DNA of 64,000 bases from Bolinopsis microptera (Eukaryota > Ctenophora > Tentaculata > Lobata > Bolinopsidae), in assembly GCF_026151205.1 (NCBI RefSeq), contig NC_087077.1:2296001-2360000 (forward strand), in the 5' to 3' direction. Shown in pieces: positions 23,090 through 33,470 of this stretch. The notes under the pieces are model-generated. The model saw only the letters and a list, made by a program, of their open reading frames with translations, was not told where the DNA came from and searched no databases. The position numbers and the translations under genes were made by a program. Within the stretch, counting starts at the first letter, position 1; every line of letters starts with the position of its first letter.

Positions 23090-23510
23090 CGAAATTTTAC
23101 CTTTGAAAACATTTCCTTGTGTTTAGGTTGGTATATCTGTCGATAACAGACTGAATATGGCACGTTTTACTCATTCAAGTTGGCATTTAATTCATATATA
23201 ATGCCATTTAAATATTGTGGGAAAGCAGAATATATTCGAAATCACGAATGAGCAAAATTCTCACCTTTCGCACGTGCAAACTTTGAGCGGACGTTGCGTG
23301 CTGAAACAATATTGAATCACCGTAAATTTTTGCATAGTGGTATTTAATATATAGTTCGATAATCATGCAAAGTTTCAGAAGATTTCAAAAAGAACTTGAA
23401 TCACAACGGGACTCCAAAGTTGATAAAAATCGTGAAAATAACGATTTTTAGTGATTTTAGCTATTTTAAATCAATTTGGGCGTGTCCCCACGTGTGCAAC
23501 TTTTAGATTT
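23090..23510 (+). repeat. Dispersed repeat, inverted copy at 33110-33420
   Basis: Shares, in reverse order and orientation with 33110-33420, landmarks such as CACCTTTCGCACGTGCAAAC, TTTGAGCGGACGTTGCGTG, CAACGGGACTCCAAAGTTGA and GTCCCCACGTGTG. No coding potential; probably part of a non-autonomous transposon family. Confidence 0.7.
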
Positions 23511-24043
23511 TCAACTTTAAAACTAGCCTATAACACAATTTAGACCTTTAGGAAGCAAAATTGAGCTCCACAACCCAAGGGATGGTCTAACACCAGAGAA
23601 TACTAATTCACAACTTTTGTGTTTTTATAAGATTATTCTTTAAAAAAGCACTAACTTCAATAGCGAATATCTTTATGAAGGAGCAAGTAGGAAACTTTTC
23701 CAGTAGATTTTCAGAATGCTTGAACAATTATCTAAGGTGAAAATGTCCTCAGTTTTTGAATAAAATTATTCCTTAATGGTGTTAAATCAATTTGAAAAAT
23801 TGTTATTTTGTCAAAAATCAAGTTCTAAAAACACTTAAATTGATGACGTCATCAAGTGATGATGATGACAAGAAATTATTTTTCGATATAATGTAAACTA
23901 AAGTATAAACAATTATCTTTAAAACCTGTGGTTCGAAATGACTGTATCTTTTATACTTTTGAATCTACGGACACTTAAATGTAGGCTACAATTGACTGCC
24001 AAAAGCGTCTATATATATATATATTTATATATATATATATATT

Positions 24044-27000
24044 ATGATTGGCTACTGGGACACGTCATACACACGGTTGGATTGTTAATTCGGTTGAAGT
24101 ACCTTTACATCCATTATCACCATAATCTGAACATGATTTATTAAAAATTTGCAATATTGAAAACGTAAAATCTGAATAAACTGAAAATTTTGAAACTTAA
24201 AGCTGCACTCAATTGATGGGAAGCAAAAATTTACTCATAACTGGCATGGTAAAAACTACAAATGAACAGCAGATTTATAAATCTGCTGATAAAAATTAGA
24301 TAAAAGACATGGTAACTGATAAGAGTTTGAAATTACACGTAAGCAGATAAATTGTCTAAAATTTCTGTCGCAAATCAAGTTTATAGTGCATCATGAATTT
24401 AGGCCTATTCGATCAAAGTTATATTAGGAGATATTAGGAAAATAGTTCGGTCGGCCGGAAGGGAGTCCAGACTGGGTGTGGTGTGGAGGCAGGATCACCG
24501 AGAGACTCGAGATGCTTGTGAGAGTAGTGTACTCATCTAACCGCCATCCAGTAGGTGCCACCGGTAGAAATACATATATTATGATTGGCTACTGGGACAC
24601 GTCATACACACGGTTGGATTGTTAATTCGGTTGAAGTACCTTTACATCCATTATCACCATAATCTGAACATGATTTATTAAAAATTTGCAATATTGAAAA
24701 CGTAAAATCTGAATAAACTGAAAATTTTGAAACTTAAAGCTGCACTCAATTGATGGGAAGCAAAAATTTACTCATAACTGGCATGGTAAAAACTACAAAT
24801 GAACAGCAGATTTATAAATCTGCTGATAAAAATTAGATAAAAGACATGGTAACTGATAAGAGTTTGAAATTACACGTAAGCAGATAAATTGTCTAAAATT
24901 TCTGTCGCAAATCAAGTTTATAGTGCATCATGAATTTAGGCCTATTCGATCAAAGTTATATTAGGAGATATTAGGAAAATAGTTCGGTCGGCCGGAAGGG
25001 AGTCCAGACTGGGTGTGGTGTGGAGGCAGGATCACCGAGAGACTCGAGATGCTTGTGAGAGTAGTGTACTCATCTAACCGCCATCCAGTAGGTGCCACCG
25101 GTAGAAATACATATATTATGATTGGCTACTGGGACACGTCATACACACGGTTGGATTGTTAATTCGGTTGAAGTACCTTTACATCCATTATCACCATAAT
25201 CTGAACATGATTTATTAAAAATTTGCAATATTGAAAACGTAAAATCTGAATAAACTGAAAATTTTGAAACTTAAAGCTGCACTCAATTGATGGGAAGCAA
25301 AAATTTACTCATAACTGGCATGGTAAAAACTACAAATGAACAGCAGATTTATAAATCTGCTGATAAAAATTAGATAAAAGACATGGTAACTGATAAGAGT
25401 TTGAAATTACACGTAAGCAGATAAATTGTCTAAAATTTCTGTCGCAAATCAAGTTTATAGTGCATCATGAATTTAGGCCTATTCGATCAAAGTTATATTA
25501 GGAGATATTAGGAAAATAGTTCGGTCGGCCGGAAGGGAGTCCAGACTGGGTGTGGTGTGGAGGCAGGATCACCGAGAGACTCGAGATGCTTGTGAGAGTA
25601 GTGTACTCATCTAACCGCCATCCAGTAGGTGCCACCGGTAGAAATACATATATTATGATTGGCTACTGGGACACGTCATACACACGGTTGGATTGTTAAT
25701 TCGGTTGAAGTACCTTTACATCCATTATCACCATAATCTGAACATGATTTATTAAAAATTTGCAATATTGAAAACGTAAAATCTGAATAAACTGAAAATT
25801 TTGAAACTTAAAGCTGCACTCAATTGATGGGAAGCAAAAATTTACTCATAACTGGCATGGTAAAAACTACAAATGAACAGCAGATTTATAAATCTGCTGA
25901 TAAAAATTAGATAAAAGACATGGTAACTGATAAGAGTTTGAAATTACACGTAAGCAGATAAATTGTCTAAAATTTCTGTCGCAAATCAAGTTTATAGTGC
26001 ATCATGAATTTAGGCCTATTCGATCAAAGTTATATTAGGAGATATTAGGAAAATAGTTCGGTCGGCCGGAAGGGAGTCCAGACTGGGTGTGGTGTGGAGG
26101 CAGGATCACCGAGAGACTCGAGATGCTTGTGAGAGTAGTGTACTCATCTAACCGCCATCCAGTAGGTGCCACCGGTAGAAATACATATATTATGATTGGC
26201 TACTGGGACACGTCATACACACGGTTGGATTGTTAATTCGGTTGAAGTACCTTTACATCCATTATCACCATAATCTGAACATGATTTATTAAAAATTTGC
26301 AATATTGAAAACGTAAAATCTGAATAAACTGAAAATTTTGAAACTTAAAGCTGCACTCAATTGATGGGAAGCAAAAATTTACTCATAACTGGCATGGTAA
26401 AAACTACAAATGAACAGCAGATTTATAAATCTGCTGATAAAAATTAGATAAAAGACATGGTAACTGATAAGAGTTTGAAATTACACGTAAGCAGATAAAT
26501 TGTCTAAAATTTCTGTCGCAAATCAAGTTTATAGTGCATCATGAATTTAGGCCTATTCGATCAAAGTTATATTAGGAGATATTAGGAAAATAGTTCGGTC
26601 GGCCGGAAGGGAGTCCAGACTGGGTGTGGTGTGGAGGCAGGATCACCGAGAGACTCGAGATGCTTGTGAGAGTAGTGTACTCATCTAACCGCCATCCAGT
26701 AGGTGCCACCGGTAGAAATACATATATTATGATTGGCTACTGGGACACGTCATACACACGGTTGGATTGTTAATTCGGTTGAAGTACCTTTACATCCATT
26801 ATCACCATAATCTGAACATGATTTATTAAAAATTTGCAATATTGAAAACGTAAAATCTGAATAAACTGAAAATTTTGAAACTTAAAGCTGCACTCAATTG
26901 ATGGGAAGCAAAAATTTACTCATAACTGGCATGGTAAAAACTACAAATGAACAGCAGATTTATAAATCTGCTGATAAAAATTAGATAAAAGACATGGTAA

Positions 27001-27686
27001 CTGATAAGAGTTTGAAATTACACGTAAGCAGATAAATTGTCTAAAATTTCTGTCGCAAATCAAGTTTATAGTGCATCATGAATTTAGGCCTATTCGATCA
27101 AAGTTATATTAGGAGATATTAGGAAAATAGTTCGGTCGGCCGGAAGGGAGTCCAGACTGGGTGTGGTGTGGAGGCAGGATCACCGAGAGACTCGAGATGC
27201 TTGTGAGAGTAGTGTACTCATCTAACCGCCATCCAGTAGGTGCCACCGGTAGAAATACATATATTATGATTGGCTACTGGGACACGTCATACACACGGTT
27301 GGATTGTTAATTCGGTTGAAGTACCTTTACATCCATTATCACCATAATCTGAACATGATTTATTAAAAATTTGCAATATTGAAAACGTAAAATCTGAATA
27401 AACTGAAAATTTTGAAACTTAAAGCTGCACTCAATTGATGGGAAGCAAAAATTTACTCATAACTGGCATGGTAAAAACTACAAATGAACAGCAGATTTAT
27501 AAATCTGCTGATAAAAATTAGATAAAAGACATGGTAACTGATAAGAGTTTGAAATTACACGTAAGCAGATAAATTGTCTAAAATTTCTGTCGCAAATCAA
27601 GTTTATAGTGCATCATGAATTTAGGCCTATTCGATCAAAGTTATATTAGGAGATATTAGGAAAATAGTTCGGTCGGCCGGAAGGGA

Positions 27687-27690
<4 letters not shown>
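24044..27690. repeat. 537-bp satellite, 6.8 copies
   Basis: Tandem units start ATGATTGGCTACTGGG at 24044, 24581, 25118, 25655, 26192, 26729 and 27266, giving a period of exactly 537 bp. The last copy is cut at CGGCCGGAAGGGAG. By eye I see no difference between copies. Each unit includes a short palindrome (CAGCAGATTTATAAATCTGCTG region) and CATCTAACCGCCATCC, which recalls CATCTAACCGCCACC at 6411. The array is bounded by TA dinucleotide runs on both sides (about 24009-24043 and 27689-27736). No long open frame. Confidence 0.97.

Positions 27691-27736
<46 letters not shown>
27689..27736. repeat. TA dinucleotide tract at the satellite end
   Basis: About 24 TA units at the point where the seventh 537-bp unit is truncated. 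A shorter interrupted TA tract lies at the other end. Such tracts are common breakpoints, and also common places for assembly errors. Confidence 0.95.
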
Positions 27737-27738
<2 letters not shown>

Positions 27739-28370
27739 TTCACGACAATCTGTTGTAAAACAGGGGTTCCAGAAAACCTATTTCCCGATACTCCTGAAAC
27801 ATGACATTTTTTTTACAGTCGATTTGGACAAGGTCTAGACGCCCTGCAAAGTTTCAAATCTCTAACCCAATTTTAAAATGGTTTTTAAGGCACCTGAATA
27901 TGGCGATTTTGGGTTTTTTACCTAATTTCGTATAACATGCTGGCGCGTATTTTGCGCAAATTTCTTAAAAACCTCCACATAACTATTTCTTATTCCTGTC
28001 ATCTTTAACATTGAATTAGAATGTTTTAAACTTAAATATACCTGCTGAACTACTTTTGATGAGTCTTAATGCCTGGAAAACAATAAAGGGGATATAGGTA
28101 ATAGTATAGGGGGTAAATAGTGTTGTGAATATAAGGGCACCGGTTATGCTTGCCAGCATTGTGATAAAGTTGTACTATTAAGCACGAACAAGTTTTTCTT
28201 TTCTGCAAATACCAGTGTACTAAATTGTGTGAGTCCTATATAATTTAATGTTTCTTCCCGGTACTCCTAGTCCTAGCGAAAATTACCCGCGTGAACCAAG
28301 CGTCCGAGCGTACCCACTTTTGAAAGGTAATTAAAATAGAGTAGTCACATATACCTTATCTATATAACAA

Positions 28371-28625
28371 CGTCGGACAATGTCCTTGGCAACACGAATT
28401 ACCGTAATATCTAGAGGCTGGAACAAGTTTGTCATGTTGGCGGGGACTAGCTCATGAATCATGTTGTTGAGTGCCATAATATTAATTTCGTTGACTTTTT
28501 CCGCCAAGTGACCCTTGAAAACATCATATACTAGTATAAGAGTTTTCTGTGCCTCTAGCAGACCAAGGAGAACCTTTTCTTCGTTAACTTACGGCACAAT
28601 AAAGTTCTCATAGTTGTCATATTCT
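28371..28625 (-). pseudogene. DDE (pogo/Tigger-type) transposase fragment
   Basis: Minus-strand translation reads ILVYDVFKGHLAEKV, then HELVPANMTNLFQPLDITV. This matches the D..FKGH and VPANxTxxxQPLD motifs of the DDE_1 transposase domain (pogo, Tigger, jerky/CENP-B relatives). An in-frame stop sits near the start (FIVP-stop-VNEEK) and no ORF extends either way. It is a short dead relic. The CCTTATCGGACC repeat end at 28664-28785 may be part of the same element. Confidence 0.8.
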
Positions 28626-28663
28626 AATCAAAAAGTTCGAAGTGGAAAAATGTTTGAAAAAAA

Positions 28664-28785
28664 TTCAACGGACTTTAACTTGGACGGACCTTAAATGAAC
28701 GGACTTTGTTTGAACGGACATTAAGATGAACGTTAGGGCGTCCAGCGTTCAATTAATGTCCGTCCAAATAAGGTCCGATAAGGTA
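28664..28785. repeat. CCTTATCGGACC-type dispersed repeat
   Basis: Reads ATTCAACGGACTTTAAC through several GAACGGAC motifs, then GTTCAATTAATGTCCGTCC, AAATAAGGTCCGATAAGGT. The right part is the inverted counterpart of 21766-21862, so both ends of the family are represented here close together. Confidence 0.65.
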
Positions 28786-29316
28786 ACCTGTAACTGCAAG
28801 CTGAATTATTTTTTAAATATTTAGGTCGGGTTTGTACTTGTAAATATATTGTGCACCGAATAGAAACTTGCCCTGTTTTGACACCGCCAGTAAAATGATG
28901 TTTTTGCGAATTTTACGTTCTACTCTCAGTCTCACGTTTTCTCCGTTTCAAACTCTCCTGGTAACTTTAAAACTTTAGTCGTAGATGCTAACAGTTGAAA
29001 AACTCACACTCATGCGGCAAGTGCCTATATTTTGATCGTTTACATTAAAATATTTACATGAAACAATGAGCTCAAGAATTGTTTGAAAGTGGCCGGTTTT
29101 TCGTGGGTTACATCTAAGCCAAAAGCAACATGATTTTGTCGTAAAGTTTCTGAAATCTTTTACTTTAATTTGCTGTGATTGTCGGAAACTGAAAGTGAAG
29201 CTTCGTGATAAACGCCCGCTTGTGGATATAATACATATATTTATGCTCGCCTCGCGATCGAAGTGTTGTATGGCACTCGGGCCCAACGGTCTCTCCGGGC
29301 TATACGAAGATATGCG

Positions 29317-29550
29317 CTAGGCTGCGTTGCTAGGCTGCGTTGCTAGGCTGCGTTGTTAGGCTGCGTTGCTAGGCTGCGTTGCTAGGCTGTGTCGCTAGGC
29401 TGCGTTGCTAGGCTGCGTTGCTAGGCTGCGTTGCTAGGCTGCGTTGCTAGGCTGCGTTGCTAGTCTGCGTTGCTAGGCTGCGTTGCTAGGCTGCGTTGCT
29501 AGGCTGCGTTGCTAGGCTGCGTTGCTAGGCTGCGTTGCTAGGCTGCGTTG
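29317..29550. repeat. 13-bp minisatellite
   Basis: About 18 copies of GCTAGGCTGCGTT, with single-base variants (GTTAGG, TGTCGC, GCTAGT). It ends directly at the start of the segmental duplication carrying the first gamma-glutamyl hydrolase copy. Confidence 0.96.
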
Positions 29551-29588
29551 ATATATATGTATTATTTTCAGACCACCATAAGCCAGCA

Positions 29589-30394
29589 TAGAGGCGTGAG
29601 CTAGCCGGCTAAGCCGGCTTAGCCAGCAAATTGAAATTGCCGGCTTAGCCAGCCGATTGCCATCGGCTAGTCGATCGGCTAACACATTTTCAGCAGTTAT
29701 CACTTATCTCTACTTCAGGCCGGGAATCTAGACGGCATGTAACAAATTATACCATGATCGACTTTAGAGATAAATTTCATAAATTTCAGAAAAAGTACGT
29801 ACGTGCGCAAATTAAATTTTATTGTACTATGTACTTTTTGAAGTATATGAGGCCTTGCAGTGCCCTAAAAACTTTCTGTCCAAGATGGACACTCTTAGAT
29901 TTTGGAAATGTCGTAGTGATACATTACCCCTTCTTTCAAAATTAGCATGCGCTATATTTTCGGTTCCTGCATCCGCTGCTGATGTGGAAAGAACATGGTC
30001 AGCAGCAGGGCTGACTGTAAACAAGAGGAGATCAAAGATCTCATCAGACAATTTAAAAGCCATTATGCCCATTAATCGTAACAGAGATCTTTTGTTAAGT
30101 TTTATAAGTAAATTAGAGATTGACTCTGACCAATGAGAATTTCCTAACTTATTATCGACTAACTTATTATTATTGAAGTTATGAAATCGTATCACTTGTT
30201 ACCTTCCATTTCAAGTTTTGCCCTTAAAATCGACATAAAGTATAAAGAAACATAAAGTATAAGCCAATCAATTTTAATACAAAATAGTAATATTAGCAAA
30301 ATAAAAATTAGGATCTGGTAATCCCATTCCCAGTTTTAGCCGGCTTAGCCGGCTAGCCAGCCGATTGCCGTCGGCTAGCCAGCTCACGGCTCTA
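29589..30394 (+). mobile_element. hAT transposon, internally deleted
   Basis: 806 bp with terminal inverted repeats TAGAGGCGTGAGCT and, reversed from the right, TAGAGCCGTGAGCT. Subterminal GCCGGCTAAGCC repeats lie at both ends. It is flanked by 8-bp target duplications AGCCAGCA (29581-29588) and TGCCAGCA (30395-30402), differing at one base. The duplicated region near 58977-58996 has the empty site ACCCAGCA. Inside is only the C-terminal dimerisation part of a hAT transposase (29822-30136), so the copy cannot move itself. Confidence 0.93.
29822..30136 (+). pseudogene. hAT transposase C-terminal dimerisation domain
   Basis: An open frame of about 104 codons, truncated at its 5' side, carries the hAT family C-terminal signature: LPLLSKLACAIFSVPASAAD, then VERTWSAAGLTVNKRRSKIS and DNLKAIMPINRN. 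The catalytic RNase H-like core with its DDE residues, and the BED zinc finger, are absent, so it is a remnant of a 600-residue class protein. It ends at TGA 30134-30136, inside the terminal repeats of the element. Confidence 0.9.
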
Positions 30395-30714
30395 TGCCAG
30401 CAACTTTTCGTTGTATTGTTTGCATTGTATTTACACCTGCAACTCATGTTCACGATCAATTATCTTCGATTGCCGCGGCAATGTTTAGACTTATAGATTC
30501 AATTGTTTACATTTTAAGGCCCTGCATGGGTCTCATCGTTGCTATTTAAATAATACAGGTCCCAGATTGTGAGATGCACTGAAGTTATTTTTATCCGGTT
30601 TCTATATTCCACCAATTTAATCGCAAGTTTAATAATTGTTGTAGCTGCTGACAAACCGAAAATCTTACGATTCCAGGCTACAACAATAGTAATTGTCAGT
30701 AAAAGTAGCAGAAA

Positions 30715-32532
30715 ATGATGACGAGGTATCTACTCTTCAAGATAGCAGTGCTCTTGGTTCTGGGTGCAGTGCTCTTGGTTCTGGGTATGGTAGTTGGGAT
30801 GAACTATGCTCCAGTCACGGCAAACAAAGCTGTCTCCTACCCTCCAACTTACAAGGGCCCAGTTATTGGCATCCTCACTCAGAAGACTAATGGACAGTTC
30901 CAGAGGTACGGACACTCCTACATTGCTGCTTCCTACGTCCAGTGGCGTAACGTTACTTTTTGGCGCCCCCCTTGACGTAGGCTACGTCAAGTTTTTGGAG
31001 ATGGCAGGTTCGAGACTTACTTTTCTACTTTTAGTTTTAGTTTATGCTTAAATATTCCACGTCTAGTACAAGTTGAAGATTAGGTTTTTCTGCAAATTTC
31101 TTAGTAAATAAATCAACTGGTTTTTCCTTCATTTGACTATTATACTATTCCACCCCCAGGTGCCCAAGTTATTCCAGTTTTTGACTCCATGTCTCGTGAC
31201 CAAATGAACCGAACTCTTCATTCCATAAATGGAATGTTAATCCCTGGCGGCGGCCGGGTTAGTACAATTTATGTCTTATCTATACCTATTTACATAAATC
31301 AAGAATCACAGATTATTCTACATCCCAATTCCCAATATACTAATACAATATGTAATATAGTTGGTATTCTAATTCAGTTGGTTGGTCAAAGGTGCAGTGA
31401 AATTTTACATTCAAAAGATTAAGTTTACCAGTTATACCTTCTCTTCAGAGTTCAGACATCATATTATAATGTTTCAGACATTCCCCATCTCCAAGTTCTA
31501 TGAAGCCTCCAAGTACATTTACGACTGGACAGTGAATTTCAACAAAAACGGATCTTACTTTCCACTTTGGGGCACTTGCTTAGGTAAATCCAAAAGTCAT
31601 AATATCACAAAATTATTAATGTGATCGAAATGACATCACCCAATTTATACCTGATTTCATTCTTCATAGTCCAAACCTTAAGAGTTAGTAGAACCTTAAA
31701 ATTAATCATGTAATGGTCTATCGCAGTGAAGGATTAATTTATTTGTATCGTAACGAAAATTTCCAAAGGTTTTGAGGCTATACTGTACGCAGAAGCAAAT
31801 ACCAACGTTACATCGGACATCCGATTTAAGTGCTCCGCTCACATGCCAAACAATCTCACCATTCAGGAGGTAAGTAGATTAGGAAAATGGAAATCTTTAT
31901 TGTTCTGAAGATTTGAAGGGCAACATTTCGTGCTATTTTCGTAAGGATAAAATCGCTACCATCACTACCATCGTCAATAAAAAGAGGCGTCAAATTTCTC
32001 AAACATTTTAATCTAATTTCAGGGAGCACAGAACTCCAGAATGTTGTCTAATCTAGACAGCAAACTTTACCAAGCTGTTCAAACCGAACAACTGGTCTAC
32101 AATTCTCACTCGTTTTGTATCGGTGCAGAACAGATCGAGAGTCCCGACGGTCCGCTCCACAACAATTTCAACCTACTGGCGGTAAATTGGGACGCTAATG
32201 GGAAACAATACATAGCTCTGGCGGAACACAAAAAACTACCGATCTACGCTTCCCAGTTTCACACAGAGAAGAGTGCTTTCGAATGGACGACGTATAAAAG
32301 TACAATTCCTCACACCAAAAATGCGATCCTTTTTATGCAATACCTGGCTAACTTCTTTGTTGGCGAGGCTCGTCAAAGCAAGAACCAGTTCTCCGAGTCG
32401 GTGGAGTTCTACAAGAGAAGCATCAACAACTACAAACCCGTTTACACCGCGATAGCGCTAAATTATTTTCTTGAGTCGTGTTACTTCTTCCACGACAGGA
32501 GAGATGACTTGCTCCTCGATACGACCGATTAA
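30715..32532 (+). pseudogene. GGH-like: Gamma-glutamyl hydrolase, copy 1 (interrupted in exon 1)
   Basis: Five-exon gene for gamma-glutamyl hydrolase, a secreted or lysosomal class I glutamine-amidotransferase-like peptidase that removes glutamates from polyglutamyl folates. Exons: 30715-31007, 31160-31257, 31478-31583, 31769-31869 and 32023-32532, all AG/GT. Visible: signal peptide, PVIGILTQ, the nucleophile region FPLWGTCLG, and the catalytic His/Glu region SQFHTEK (copy 2 and the family have HPEK). Exon 1 carries a 49-bp insertion (30940-30988) bringing a TGA at 30973-30975 and a +1 shift, so the straightforward product stops early. The signal region also holds a tandem duplication (GCAGTGCTCTTGGTTCTGGG twice). 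Apart from the insertion the frame is intact, so inactivation is recent or is bypassed by unusual splicing. Called a pseudogene with that caveat. Confidence 0.85.
30940..30981. mobile_element. 42-bp hAT-type end inserted in GGH copy 1
   Basis: Begins CAGTGGCGTAACGTTAC, the family end also seen at 19428, 35459-35471 and 58559-58571. The 7-bp CTACGTC is present on both sides (30933-30939 and 30982-30988) but only once in copy 2, so this is a target duplication. The expected right-hand inverted repeat is missing, which suggests an internally deleted element or an imprecise excision scar. Confidence 0.8.
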
Positions 32533-33109
32533 ACAACTGTATCTTCTATCAAAAAACCCAATACTTCTGCACCAGACTCTATTGCGAAATTCAAAATATA
32601 GGAAATTTCCATTTCAAAATATGTATCTTATTTGTATAATTTTACTCCAGTGAGGACCCTGAATGTTACCTGAACTCCCGAAATAATGAAGTTTTTTAAA
32701 TACAATCTGCCTGAAAAATCTTGAAATGTCCAGTTGATATGCAGCCACGCAACCTAAACGGAAACCAGACCGGAACTGGACATTAAGCCGTATTATATCC
32801 AGCCGGAACCGTATTTCTCCGGATATTCGGCAAATTTTCGGTTGGTGAATCGAGCAATCGGTGATTTACAGTTTCAATCTTATTCTTGGGTCAACATTTA
32901 AACTTCAAAGAAAAAGGAGATTTATTTTAAAATTGGCCGGATTATTTTTCCGCTGTTATGTTCAGGCTGGATTACCTCAGCTCTCAGGGATAATGTCAAG
33001 TTCAATGATCCTGCAGCTCGGACATTAATATAATGAGCTGGGCTATAAAATATGTTTTAGAACCGTGTTTTCTGGTCCAGGTCACTGCTGTTCAACTTGG
33101 CGAGAATCA

Positions 33110-33420
33110 AAAAGTTACACACGTGGGGACACGCCTAAATTGATATAAAATTGCTAAAATCACTGAAAATTGCTAGTTTCACCATTTTCTGTCAACTTTG
33201 GAGTCCCGTTGTGATCCAAGTTCTTTTTGAAATCTATTGTTACTTTGCATGCATGCTTATCAAACAATATAAATATATAAAACACCAATATGCAATAATA
33301 TACGGCGATTCTATATTGTATGCACACGCAACGTCCGCTCAAAGTTTGCACGTGCGAAAGGTGATTTCGAACAAATTTTGCTTTCCCACAGGGCCAGGGC
33401 ACTTTCAAAAACTATGTTAA
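33110..33420 (-). repeat. Dispersed repeat, inverted copy of 23090-23510
   Basis: Contains ACACGTGGGGACACG, TCAACTTTGGAGTCCCGTTG, CACGCAACGTCCGCTCAAAG and TTTGCACGTGCGAAAGGTG, the reverse complements of landmarks in 23090-23510. The middle has diverged. Short open frames here are not coding. Confidence 0.7.
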
Positions 33421-33470
33421 CGAATCTGTCACGGCCCACGGGAAAAATTTCATCTTCTAGAAGCTCTCAT

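Larger units (their letters stand above)
29561..32600 (+). repeat. Segmental duplication, copy 1
   Basis: Matches 58965-61220 in the same orientation across promoter region, all exons and all introns. Differences: the hAT element at 29589-30394 (absent from copy 2), a gap of about 130 bp near 30540 where copy 2 has extra sequence (about 59144-59275), and the 49-bp insertion at 30940-30988. Intron sequence is still readily alignable, so the duplication is fairly recent. Confidence 0.92.
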
